64,000 bases of DNA. Source: Rhodococcus sp. G-MC3. Its GTDB lineage: Bacteria; Actinomycetota; Actinomycetes; Mycobacteriales; Mycobacteriaceae. A model generated the notes under the pieces. It saw nothing but the letters and a program-made list of their open reading frames with translations, made no database searches and had not been told where the DNA came from. Every line of letters begins with the position of its first letter. The stretch's first letter is position 1. The DNA lies in NCBI RefSeq assembly GCF_030063335.1, contig NZ_JASISW010000004.1:248001-312000 (forward strand). Direction: 5' to 3'. This document shows, piece after piece, positions 7,493 to 16,900 of this stretch. The translations under genes and the position numbers were made by a program.

Positions 7493-9535
7493 ATGTCAGA
7501 TACATCCCCCGTCAGCAGGCCGTACCCACTCGGCGTATCACTTCTCACCAGCGGCGAAGCCGATGTCGCGGTGTACTCCGAAACCGCAGATTCGATCACC
7601 GTGGTGGTTCTCGACGAGACAGGCCACGAAACATCGTCGACTGTTCTCGGCGATCGAACCGGCCACGTCTTCCACGGTTTCGTGGACGGCCTGACGAACG
7701 GGAGCCGATACGGATTACGTGTCGATGGACCGTGGGATCCGGCGGAGGGGCTGCGGCACAACAGGAACAAGCTTCTCCTCGACCCGTACGCGCGAGCTGT
7801 GTCGGGATCGGTGGACTGGAACGAATCGGTGTTCTCCCATCATCACGAGGAGCCCGAGTCCATCAACGAAGCGGATTCCGCAGGCTCGATGCCGGTATCG
7901 GTTGTCGTGGATTCGAACTTCGATTGGGGATCGGACACGTCGCCTCGAATTCCGTTGGACCACACAGTGGTCTACGAAGTACACGTCAAAGGTTTCACTG
8001 CCCAGCATCCGGATGTAGAGGAAAGCATTCGTGGAACATACGCCGGGCTCGCTCACCCCGCAGCCATCCAGGCACTCGTCGACCTCGGTGTCACGTCGGT
8101 CGAACTGCTGCCGGTTCATCAGTTCGTCCAGGACTCGCATCTGCTAGAGGAGGGACGTCGAAACTACTGGGGCTACAACTCGATCGGGTTCCTGGCACCG
8201 CACAACGAGTACAGCAGCTCCGGTGACACCGGTGGACAGGTCGACGAATTCAAGACCATGGTGAAAGCCCTTCACGAGGCCGGTATCGAAGTAATCCTCG
8301 ACGTCGTCTACAACCACACTGCCGAGGGCAACCATCTCGGTCCGACGCTCTCGCTCAAGGGCATCGACAACCGGTCCTACTACCGACTCGTCGACGAGGA
8401 CCGGGGTTCTTACTTCGACACCACCGGCACGGGCAACAGCCTCAACGTCGGTCACCCGGCAGCACTGGCCTTGATCATGGATTCACTGCGATACTGGGTC
8501 ACCGAGATGCACGTCGACGGGTTCCGGTTCGACCTGGCCAGCACGCTGACTCGGCAGGATTCGGATCTGGACAAGCACAGTGCGTTCCTCGACCTCGTGC
8601 ACCAGGATCCGACGCTCGCCTCCGTCAAACTCATCGCCGAGCCGTGGGACACCCACGGATATCAGGTCGGTGGATTCCCCGCTCGCTGGTCGGAATGGAA
8701 CGGCAAGTTCCGTGACGACGTCCGCGACTTCTGGCGCGGCGAAGCGGGTTCACTCGGCGCTTTCGCGCAACGCATCACCGGCAGCCCAGATGTGTACGAG
8801 GACACTCGCCGTCCGACCCTCGCGAGCGTCAACTTCGTCACTGCCCACGACGGATTCACGTTGGCCGACCTGACCAGCTACGACGAGAAGCACAACGAAG
8901 CGAACGGCGAGGACAACGCGGACGGCGAATCCGACAACCGTTCATGGGGGTGCGGCGCCGAGGGCCCGACCGACGACGAAGGCATCAAGGCGCTTCGGAG
9001 TAGGCAGCAGCGTAACCACATGGCGACGCTCCTGTTGTCGGCCGGTGTGCCGATGATTCTGGGCGGCGACGAGATCGGCCGCACCCAAGGCGGAAACAAC
9101 AACGCGTACTGCCAGGACAACGAGATTTCCTGGTTCGATTGGTCCGCCGCGGATCGGCCGTTGCAAGAGTTCACCGCCGAGCTGATTCGTCTTCGCTCGA
9201 ACCACGCGGCGCTACGTCCTCGTTGGTTTCGGCACGACAGTGCATCGAACGAAAAGACCTACGTCGACTTCTACCGCGCGGACGGCGAGAAGCTCTCCGA
9301 CGAGGACTGGTCGGATGGAACGGCTCTGTCCCTGCTTGTCATGATGGCATCGGCGCGAGACGACACCGCCTTTGCCTGGATGGTCAATTCTTCCTCCGGC
9401 CCAGTCGAGTTCACGCTACCGGGATCAGGGTGGACGCAATTGATTTCCAGCGACCCCGAGCAAGCGTACGAGAGCTCGGGGCCGACGATACTGATCCGAG
9501 AGCACTCGTTCACTCTGCTCGCAGACAAGGCCTAG
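7493..9535 (+). CDS. glgX: Glycogen debranching enzyme GlgX
   Basis: A 680-residue GH13 isoamylase-type enzyme that hydrolyses alpha-1,6 branches of glycogen or limit dextrins. The N-terminal CBM48-like beta domain includes YGLRVDGPWDPAEGLRHN. The catalytic barrel contains VYEVHVKGFT and VILDVVYNHTAEG. The nucleophile is Asp347 in DGFRFDLA, the acid/base is Glu383 in LIAEPWD, and the third acid is Asp453 in FVTAHDGFT. Length is typical for GlgX/TreX (about 650-720). No trehalose genes (treY/treZ) are adjacent, so glycogen turnover is the likelier role. It ends 4 bases before the convergent stop of the acyl-CoA dehydrogenase gene. Confidence 0.95.
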   Translation: MSDTSPVSRPYPLGVSLLTSGEADVAVYSETADSITVVVLDETGHETSSTVLGDRTGHVFHGFVDGLTNGSRYGLRVDGPWDPAEGLRHNRNKLLLDPYARAVSGSVDWNESVFSHHHEEPESINEADSAGSMPVSVVVDSNFDWGSDTSPRIPLDHTVVYEVHVKGFTAQHPDVEESIRGTYAGLAHPAAIQALVDLGVTSVELLPVHQFVQDSHLLEEGRRNYWGYNSIGFLAPHNEYSSSGDTGGQVDEFKTMVKALHEAGIEVILDVVYNHTAEGNHLGPTLSLKGIDNRSYYRLVDEDRGSYFDTTGTGNSLNVGHPAALALIMDSLRYWVTEMHVDGFRFDLASTLTRQDSDLDKHSAFLDLVHQDPTLASVKLIAEPWDTHGYQVGGFPARWSEWNGKFRDDVRDFWRGEAGSLGAFAQRITGSPDVYEDTRRPTLASVNFVTAHDGFTLADLTSYDEKHNEANGEDNADGESDNRSWGCGAEGPTDDEGIKALRSRQQRNHMATLLLSAGVPMILGGDEIGRTQGGNNNAYCQDNEISWFDWSAADRPLQEFTAELIRLRSNHAALRPRWFRHDSASNEKTYVDFYRADGEKLSDEDWSDGTALSLLVMMASARDDTAFAWMVNSSSGPVEFTLPGSGWTQLISSDPEQAYESSGPTILIREHSFTLLADKA

Positions 9536-9539
9536 CGCG

Positions 9540-11321
9540 TCAGAACCACTCCGGCTTCACGTCGAGAGTGGTTCTGTCCAGGCTCGCCAGCAGATCGAGC
9601 TGCGGGTCGACCTTGGGTAATTCGTAGAGGAAGAAGTACCGAGCTGCGCTGCGCTTGCCGTCGTAGAAATCCCCCGTCTTGCCCTCGACTGCAATAAGCT
9701 GCTCGAGCCACATCCACGCGATCACGATGTGTCCCAACGCCTCGAGGTACACCGTCGAGTTGGCCAGTGCCACTGCTGGGTCGCCAGTGGACCACAGGAC
9801 AGCGGTCACGCTGACCGCCCGGTTCCAGTGCGTCTCGAGTGTCTCGGCGAACTCGGCGGTGGCGCCGCTGGTCGCTCGTGCACGTTCGATGGTGCCCGCT
9901 ACGCGGCTGCCCAGTGACACAAGACCGGCACCGCCCTGCATCGTCACCTTGCGTCCGAGTAGGTCGAGACCCTGAATACCGTGCGTACCTTCGTGAATAG
10001 GGTTGAGCCGGTTGTCTCGGTAGTACTGTTCCACGTCGTAGTCGCGGGTGTAGCCGTAGCCACCGTGTATCTGGATCGCAAGGCTGTTCGCCTCCAGACA
10101 CCACTGCGACGGCCAACTCTTCGCAATCGGCGTCAGCACGTCCAACAGGAGCGTGGACTCCGCCTTCGTCTGCTCGTCCTCGGTGGTGTCCTGCTCGTCG
10201 ACGAGCCGCGAGCAGTAAAGGCCAAGCGCCAGAGCGCCTTCCACGTAGGACTTCTGCGCGAGCAGCATGCGTCTGATGTCTGCATGCTCGATCAGTGCCA
10301 CCGGCGGGGACGAGGGATCCTTCGCTCCGAGCGGACGACCCTGCGTGCGCACCTTCGCGTATTCGAGCGACTTGAGGTAGCCGACGTAGCCCAAAGATAT
10401 GGCCAGGAACCCCACTCCGATGCGCGCCTCGTTCATCATGTGGAACATGTACGACAGTCCGCGATGCTCCTCGCCGACCAGGTAACCGATGGCACCGGAA
10501 CCTCGGGTGTCGGAATAGGTTCCGTCTCCGAAGTTCAGCAGGGTATTGGTGGTACCGCGATTGCCCATTTTATGGTTGAGCCCCACCAGGGCGACGTCGT
10601 TGCGGGTGCCGTCGGGGAGAAACTTCGGCACGATGAACAGGGAGATTCCCTTGACGCCCGGGCCGCCGCCCGCCGCCTTCGCCAGCACCAGATGGACGAT
10701 GTTGTCGGTCAGTTCATGGTCGCCCGCCGAGATCCACATCTTCGTGCCGGTAATTCGATAGCTGCCGTCGTCCTGCTTCACCGCACGAGTGGTGATGTCG
10801 GCCAGCGACGAACCCGCCTGCGGCTCCGACAGGCACATGGTGCCGAAGTACTTGCCTTCCAGCATGGGCCGTACGAACTGATCGATTTGATCCGAGGTAC
10901 CGTATGTAGCAATAAGATTCGCGTTCGCCATGGTGAGAAACGGATACGACGACGTCGAGGCGTTCGCGGCTTGGAACCAGGCCATTGCAGCACGCGCGAC
11001 GGTCGTGGGTAACTGCATCCCACCGATACTCTCGTCGAACTGGCCCGCGATGAGGCCTGCTGCGGCGTAAACTTTCAGTGCCGCTTTGACGTCGTCGATC
11101 ATCTCGACCGTTCCATCGGCGCGCATTCTCGGTTCGCTGGCGTCGGCGAGTCGGTTGTGTGGCTCGAAATGCTTGTGCGCGATGTCAGCGCAGAGGTCCA
11201 TCACCGCATCGAACGTCTCCTTGGAGTGCTCTGCAAATCGTCCACGCGTGGTCAACGACTCGACGTCGAGCCATTCGTACAGCAGAAAGTCGATATCGCG
11301 GCGGCTGAGTACCTCGGTCAT
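9540..11321 (-). CDS. Acyl-CoA dehydrogenase, long C-terminal-domain class
   Basis: A 593-residue FAD-dependent acyl-CoA dehydrogenase that introduces the 2,3 double bond in an acyl-CoA thioester. Visible segments include GTMCLSEPQAGSSLADI (flavin-binding loop), TGTKMWISAGDHELTDN, MGNRGTTNTLLNFGD, and the region of the catalytic base in NPIHEGTHGIQGLDLLGRK. At nearly 600 residues with an extra C-terminal helical domain, it belongs to the FadE5/DmdC-like class rather than the 380-residue class. It lies 55 bases downstream of a TetR gene on the same strand and is likely controlled by it. The chain length it prefers cannot be deduced. Confidence 0.92.
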   Translation of the reverse strand: MTEVLSRRDIDFLLYEWLDVESLTTRGRFAEHSKETFDAVMDLCADIAHKHFEPHNRLADASEPRMRADGTVEMIDDVKAALKVYAAAGLIAGQFDESIGGMQLPTTVARAAMAWFQAANASTSSYPFLTMANANLIATYGTSDQIDQFVRPMLEGKYFGTMCLSEPQAGSSLADITTRAVKQDDGSYRITGTKMWISAGDHELTDNIVHLVLAKAAGGGPGVKGISLFIVPKFLPDGTRNDVALVGLNHKMGNRGTTNTLLNFGDGTYSDTRGSGAIGYLVGEEHRGLSYMFHMMNEARIGVGFLAISLGYVGYLKSLEYAKVRTQGRPLGAKDPSSPPVALIEHADIRRMLLAQKSYVEGALALGLYCSRLVDEQDTTEDEQTKAESTLLLDVLTPIAKSWPSQWCLEANSLAIQIHGGYGYTRDYDVEQYYRDNRLNPIHEGTHGIQGLDLLGRKVTMQGGAGLVSLGSRVAGTIERARATSGATAEFAETLETHWNRAVSVTAVLWSTGDPAVALANSTVYLEALGHIVIAWMWLEQLIAVEGKTGDFYDGKRSAARYFFLYELPKVDPQLDLLASLDRTTLDVKPEWF

Positions 11322-11376
11322 GTGGGTTTCCGTTCGTGCGAAGGTGGATTCTTTCCAACGATACGGCGCAACGACG

Positions 11377-12036
11377 TTACGACGACGCGAGCGGTTCGGT
11401 CCACTTTCGGGGTCGGGTCCTGGCTAGAGCCAGCGCGCGCGTGCGCGAATTCGCGCCCACCACACCGGGGATCAACAGCTCCCACATCTCGGTCAGGCGC
11501 GCGTACAGATCTGCCCGTCCATACAGCACTTCGGACAATGTCTGGACTCCGGTGAAGGCACCGACGATGAATTTTGCCAATGCATCGACATCGACACCCG
11601 CAGCGAGGTCACCTTCACGCGATGCGCGCTCGGCCAGCGTGCGAATCGACTCGATCCAGTCGAAGTACGGCCGCTGTACGGGCCCCTGGATGCTTCCGAT
11701 CTCGAGAGTCAACCGCATGCCGCCGCGAGCGACAGGCTCGTCGACCAGCTGCCGAGCCATTTCCTGGCTGACCAGAATGAGCGCGTCCAGCGCTACCGGA
11801 ACCTGTTCGACCACCAGACGTGAACCCTCCATCGCCATCTGGTGCTGGGCACCGATCACCGCGTGGGCGAGGTCTTCCTTGGACGAGAAGTGGAAGTACA
11901 TCGCACCCTTGGTCACGCCTGCGCTGGCCAGGATGGTGGTGAGACTCGCGGTTCCGTACCCGAACTTCTCGAAGCTTCTCGCAGCGCCCACCAACACTGC
12001 TTGGCGTGTGTTTTCAGCGCGCTGCTGCATGCTCAC
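11377..12036 (-). CDS. TetR regulator, ScbR/ArpA (gamma-butyrolactone receptor)-like
   Basis: A TetR-family repressor of about 219 residues (an in-frame ATG two codons later is equally possible). The helix-turn-helix SLTTILASAGVTKGAMYFHFSSKEDLAHAVI, the FTGVQTLSEVL segment and the LLIPGVV C-terminus follow the pattern of autoregulator-binding proteins such as ScbR. That family binds gamma-butyrolactone signals and derepresses target genes. No AfsA-type butyrolactone synthase is present here. It lies directly upstream of the acyl-CoA dehydrogenase gene on the same strand, with a perfect 16-base palindrome about 80 bases before its start. The ligand may instead be an acyl-CoA, given the neighbour. 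Confidence 0.8.
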   Translation of the reverse strand: MSMQQRAENTRQAVLVGAARSFEKFGYGTASLTTILASAGVTKGAMYFHFSSKEDLAHAVIGAQHQMAMEGSRLVVEQVPVALDALILVSQEMARQLVDEPVARGGMRLTLEIGSIQGPVQRPYFDWIESIRTLAERASREGDLAAGVDVDALAKFIVGAFTGVQTLSEVLYGRADLYARLTEMWELLIPGVVGANSRTRALALARTRPRKWTEPLASS

Positions 12037-12117
12037 CAGCCGCTCGGCGCCGTTGCGCGGTCAAACCCGAAGATTCACACTCGTAGTACACCGATCAACT
12101 ATATCGGGTCCGGTGTC

Positions 12118-12133
12118 GGTCATTCGAATGACC
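12118..12133. promoter_or_regulatory. Perfect 16-bp palindrome, candidate TetR operator
   Basis: GGTCATTCGAATGACC reads identically on both strands. It sits between the TetR gene (start about 12036) and the end of the IPP isomerase gene, in the only non-coding gap upstream of the TetR/acyl-CoA dehydrogenase unit. A second imperfect dyad (ACCGAT, then ATCGGG) lies 15-25 bases nearer the TetR start. TetR proteins usually bind dyads of this size. A terminator role is less likely, since no T-run follows. Confidence 0.5.
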
Positions 12134-12153
12134 TTGTCCAATGTTCGTCGAGG

Positions 12154-12786
12154 TCAGTCGAGGTCACCGACCGAGCGGGCAGCCTCCGGGAGATCCGCGC
12201 TGCTCCCCGACGGCCACTGGGACGGGTCGTCGCCCAGCCCGCGCAACAGCGGCATCTGCTCCCGACACCACGGAGATACTGTGCCGCCGTCGGACACGAA
12301 CTGTGAGAACTCAGACCACGGGATCCAGTTCGCCCGAGCCACCTCGGCTGGATCGGGCCTCGGCGCAGGTCCGTCGTACAACACTCCGTAGACCGGGCAC
12401 AGCTCGTTCTCGACCACTCCGTCATCCATCACCGCCCGGTAACGGAAATCCGGAAGGAGAAGCCGCACACTCGTCGCCGCGATTCCCAGCTCCTGTTCGA
12501 GTCTGCGTACGACCGCATCGGAGAGGTCTTCACCAGGTCCCGGATGGCCGCAGCAAGTATTGGTCGTCACCGAAGGCCAGGTCTTCTTGTGGTGCGCACG
12601 CTCGGTGATCAGGACGTCTCCATGCGAATTGAAGACGTAGCACGAGAAAGCGAGGTGCAATGGTGTCGACGTCGTATGCACGATCGATTTGAGCGCTGTC
12701 CCGACGCTGTGTCCAGCGTCGTCGACGAGGACGACGTACTCGGTTACCACGGGTGAAGTAGAAGACACGCCTCCATGGTGCCGCAT
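12154..12786 (-). CDS. idi: Isopentenyl-diphosphate delta-isomerase, type 1
   Basis: A Nudix-fold enzyme that interconverts IPP and DMAPP using divalent metal, feeding isoprenoid (quinone, carotenoid, polyprenyl carrier) synthesis. The catalytic cysteine lies in TNTCCGHPGPGE, the Nudix-like segment is LSDAVVRRLEQELGI, and the catalytic glutamate lies in ENELCPVYGVL. The ATG at 12786 gives 210 residues. Upstream in-frame codons are Arg-rich and look non-coding, and a GTG at 12768 is another option, because the GGAGG near it is too close to serve. It follows a thioesterase gene on the same strand by 11 bases. Confidence 0.92.
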   Translation of the reverse strand: MRHHGGVSSTSPVVTEYVVLVDDAGHSVGTALKSIVHTTSTPLHLAFSCYVFNSHGDVLITERAHHKKTWPSVTTNTCCGHPGPGEDLSDAVVRRLEQELGIAATSVRLLLPDFRYRAVMDDGVVENELCPVYGVLYDGPAPRPDPAEVARANWIPWSEFSQFVSDGGTVSPWCREQMPLLRGLGDDPSQWPSGSSADLPEAARSVGDLD

Positions 12787-12797
12787 CTCGCGGCCGT

Positions 12798-13208
12798 TCA
12801 AACTTGCAATGCCTGATCGGACACGAGCGAAGCGATGGACGCGCGCTGTGCGTCGGTGAGCGGGCATGCCGCACCGTCCACTACTCGCACGACGGTGAAG
12901 GCTGCAACCGCTGAACGAATATCCGCTTGAAAGATCGACACTTCGAGGACGAGCGAGCTTGTGCCGACTCGCGTCACCGCCACCTCGACATCAACCGACC
13001 CCACCAACAGTTCGCGCGAGAAGTTGGACGAGATGTTCACGATCATCACATTCGCAGCAGTGATGACGCGCTCGCTCACCTCCAACAGTGCACCTGCCCA
13101 CGCCTCTGTCGCCAGTTCGAGCGCGAGATACGCCGGAACGTGGGCAACCTCGATAAGAGTGCCGTCGCGGGCCGGGCGGTGCGAGAGAGCCATCGTCTTC
13201 CGGTACAT
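12798..13208 (-). CDS. Hotdog-fold acyl-CoA thioesterase
   Basis: A small 4HBT-like thioesterase of about 136 residues. It has the pattern SHRPARDGTLIEVAHVPAYLALELATEAW, then a VNISSNFSRELLVGSVDVEVAVTRVGTSSLVLEVSIFQ beta-rich core typical of hotdog folds. The start is uncertain: the ATG at 13208, an ATG five codons later and upstream TTG/GTG codons are all possible, and none has a strong ribosome site. It is 11 bases upstream of idi on the same strand, so the two may be co-transcribed. The substrate is unknown. Confidence 0.65.
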   Translation of the reverse strand: MYRKTMALSHRPARDGTLIEVAHVPAYLALELATEAWAGALLEVSERVITAANVMIVNISSNFSRELLVGSVDVEVAVTRVGTSSLVLEVSIFQADIRSAVAAFTVVRVVDGAACPLTDAQRASIASLVSDQALQV

Positions 13209-13370
13209 GACGCGAACGGTACCGCGTGAGATGCGCAATGTTTGTCACTGTTACTTCAGTGGGTAGTGACATAGTCGGCGGCACGTAGAACTTCGTAGCG
13301 CCGCCGGGCGTGTTCGGGAGAGTTGAGACCACAGCTCCCCGGGCATGTCGCTCGTCTCCAGCCTCAACGG

Positions 13371-13822
13371 ATGTTGGGGAATTGGAGCCCGAGCCGCCGC
13401 ACCCTCCTTGGAGCAACCGGTGCAGCGGTGCTGGGCGCCGCAGTAGGAACCGCACATCGGAGCGCGGCTGCGCCACTCTTGCCCGTCCGGTGCACCGACC
13501 GGTATCAGGGGTACCGAGCCCAGGACCGCACACTCCCCTACTCCGCGTTCATGGCCGACGAGACGGCGCTCGCACCACGCGTCGTTCTCGATGCACATGC
13601 CTCGTGCGACGGCCGCAATGTGCGACTGATGGTTCGGCTGGCTCGCTCGTCAGGTCCGCCCGACGGCTGGCTGCGTGGGCCATCGGACGTGGCGCCTCGC
13701 TCGATCCAACCGATCTGGTGGTGAGCATCGACCTGGCCGAGGACCTCATGCCGCACTGCGGTCAGGAGGTGAATCACCTCGCCGGTTTCCTCCCCGAGCT
13801 GCATGCGACGTTTGGGTCCTGA
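13371..13822 (+). pseudogene. Tat-exported small protein, apparently frameshifted
   Basis: An ATG at 13371 begins a typical twin-arginine leader: SPSRRTLLGATGAAVLGAAVG followed by an Ala-rich cleavage region. The mature part reads on to a TGA at 13724 (117 residues). The overlapping +2 frame is GC3-rich and coding-like from about 13685 and continues as DPTDLVVSIDLAEDLMPHCGQ to a stop at 13822. This suggests one original gene broken by a single-base frameshift near 13680-13700, or a sequencing error there. No family is recognised. Either the 117-residue form is real and the tail is chance, or the protein was about 150 residues. Confidence 0.4.
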
Positions 13823-13922
13823 CGACCGAAAATGGCTACTCCGCTTGCCGTTTCACGGACTTTTCAGACAACTCGGGCTATGAACAGCGTCACGGTTGAT
13901 TCCTCCCGGCACGGGCATATCA

Positions 13923-13935
13923 TTACCTGAGGTAA
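13923..13935. promoter_or_regulatory. TTACC-TGA-GGTAA dyad upstream of car
   Basis: A perfect 5-base inverted repeat with a 3-base centre lies 53-65 bases before the carboxylic acid reductase start. It is well placed to be an operator overlapping the promoter. A related TTAC/GTAA dyad precedes the AurF-like gene at 21663-21683, so the same TetR-like regulator could see both; this is inference. Confidence 0.4.
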
Positions 13936-13987
13936 CGAACTCGATTGATTGTTTACCTTTTGCCGACTACGGAGGGGATTTTCGCGC

Positions 13988-16900
13988 ATGACTTCCGCTA
14001 TGGACACACGACGACAGCAGCGATTCGCCGAACTGCATCGAACGGACGAACAATTTCGTGCAGCCGAGCCGCATTCAACCGTGGCCGATGCTGCACATTC
14101 ACTCCAACCGAACCTGACCAGGATCGTCACCGAGATCATGGAGCGCTACTCGGACCGCCCTGCACTGGCGCGCCGTGCACGAGAGATAGTGCAGCGAAAC
14201 GGCAGAGCGGAGATCGCGCTACTTCCGCGTATGGAAACCATTACCTATGCCGAGGCCTGGGACTGCGCCGGCGCACTCGCCGCAAGCCTGGCTTCTGGCG
14301 AAACCAGGCTCGCACCAGGTGATTTCATTGCAACACTGGGTTTCGCCGGGGTGGACTACGCCGTCATCGAACTTGCGACGATCAGGCTCGGCGCGGTCTC
14401 GGTGCCGCTTCAGGCAGGAGCAAGTGCTCGTCAACTCATCGACATCGCCCGCGAGACCGAGCCGACCATGCTTGCGGCCGACGGTGACAACCTTGCCGTC
14501 GCTGTCGAGATCGCCCAACAATGTTCGACGATTCGGACCATTCTGGTTCTCGATCACGACGACCGTGCCGACCTCGACCGAGAGCGCCTCACCGCCGCGA
14601 GATCCGCTGCAACATCGCAGTCCGTGGTCGTCGAACCGGTGTCCGAGGCAATCTCGCGGGGACGCGACACGACACCGTATCCACTGATCGAGTCGCAGGA
14701 CGCCGAGCGTCTCGCGACACTCATCTACACATCGGGTAGCACGGGAACGCCCAAGGGTGCAATGCACACCGAGCGAATCGTTGCAGAAAGCTGGGCCGGA
14801 GCGTGGAATACCACCGGCCCGAAAGCCGCTGACGGTCAAGGATTTCCTGTCGTCACGCTCGACTACCTTCCCATGAGCCACCTCGCCGGCCGTGCGTTGG
14901 TTTTCATGACCCTGAGCGCCGGGGGCACCGTCAATTTCACTGGTGCGCCGGATCTGTCGACACTCTTCGAGGACTTCTCACTGGCGAAGCCCACACTCGT
15001 CATGCTCGTGCCACGGGTGTGCGAAAAGATCAGGCACACAGCGATTGCCGAGATCGACCGTCGATTGAGTGCAAGTGCGGACGGCGACCCTGCCACCGTT
15101 CGAGACGACGTACTCACCCACTTCCGCAACGTCACCTTCGGCGGCAGAGTTCTCGCAGCTGTAGTCGGGACGGCGCCGATCGCCGCCGAGGTGAAGGACT
15201 TCATATCCGAACTATTCGACATCGGTGTTCAGGACAACTACGGCTCCACCGAAGCAGGAATGGTCTTGCACGACGGCGTCGTCATGCGCCCTCCAGTCAT
15301 CGACTACCGACTCGAAGACGTCCCGGAACTCGGATATTTCAGCACGGACAAGCCCTACCCACGCGGAGAACTGCTGCTCGCGACAGCGACGATCATCCCC
15401 GGCTACTACAAGCGGCCCGACGTCACGGCGGAGACGTTCGACGCCGACGGCTTCTACCGCACCGGCGATGTTGTCGCCGAATTGGCACCCGACCAGCTGG
15501 CCTATGTCGATCGCCGCAAGAACGTTCTCAAACTCGCGCAGGGTGAATTCGTCGCCCTCGCACGCCTCGAGGCGGCGTTCGGCACCAGCGAACTCGTGGA
15601 TCAGATCTTCCTGTACGGCAACAGCCAACGCTCGTATCTCTTGGCGGTCGTCGTTCCGACATCGCGAATCACCGCAGCTGGTGCAGTCACTGCTTCGTTG
15701 CACACCATCGCGCGGAACGAAGGACTGAACTCGTACGAAATTCCCCGCGAGGTCATCCTCGCGGAGTCTCCGTTCACCCAGGAGAACGGACTCATTTCCG
15801 GCGCCGGAAAGCAGTTGCGCCCCAAGCTGGTGGAGAAGTACGGCGCTGTCCTCGAAGCCCGGTACACCGACCTCGAAGAGTCTCGGACCGACCAGCTCAG
15901 AAAACTGCGACGCCGTGGTCCTGACGCTCCCATTCTCGAGACCGTCCGCGAGTCGGCGCACGCGTTGCTCGGATGCGCGGGTACCGACGTCAGTCCCGAA
16001 GCCCGGTTCGGTGACCTGGGTGGAGATTCATTGTCTGCCCTGACATTCTCGGACCTTCTACGCGAGATCTTCGATGTCGAGGTTCCGGTCGGTGTCGTCA
16101 CCGGCCCCTCCTCCGACCTGCGCGCCCTCGCCGATTACATCGAGGCGCGGCTCGGTTCGACCGCTGACACAGTCACCTTCGACTCGGTACACGGTAAGAA
16201 TTCATCGACAGTCCAAGCCGACGACCTCACCCTCGACGCGTTCCTCGACACCGACACGTTGAAAGCCGCACAGGACGTCGCCGGTCCTCGCGCCGAGACA
16301 CGGACGGTTCTGCTGACCGGCGCGAACGGCTACCTTGGCCGCTTCCTGTGTTTGGAGTGGTTGCAGCGCATGGCCGATGTCTCCGGAACCGTCGTGTGCC
16401 TCGTACGTGGCCGGGACGCCGCCAACGCACGCGTGCGACTGGACGCGGCATTCGACTCCGGTGACGCCGAACTGTCAGCTCGATACAACCAACTGGCCGA
16501 CGCTGCACTCGAGGTGGTTGCCGGAGACATCGGCAACGAACGCCTCGGCCTCGACGTCGCGACGTGGGACGATCTGGCACAACGCGTGGACCGAATTGTG
16601 CACCCCGCCGCGCTGGTCAACCACGCGTTGCCCTATCACCACATGTTCGGTCCGAACGTCGTCGGGACCGCGGAAGTCATCCGGCTCGCCACAGCCGATC
16701 ATCTCAAGCCGGTGACGTACCTGTCGACTGTTGCTGTGGCAGCGGGGGTCGAGAACTTCGTCGAGGACGGAGACATCCGCCGAGAAAGCGCCACGCGCAG
16801 TGTCGACGAGTCGTACGCCAACGGCTACGGAACGTCGAAATGGGCAGGTGAAGTACTGCTGCGCAACGCATTCGATGTTCTCGATCTTCCAGTCACCGTG

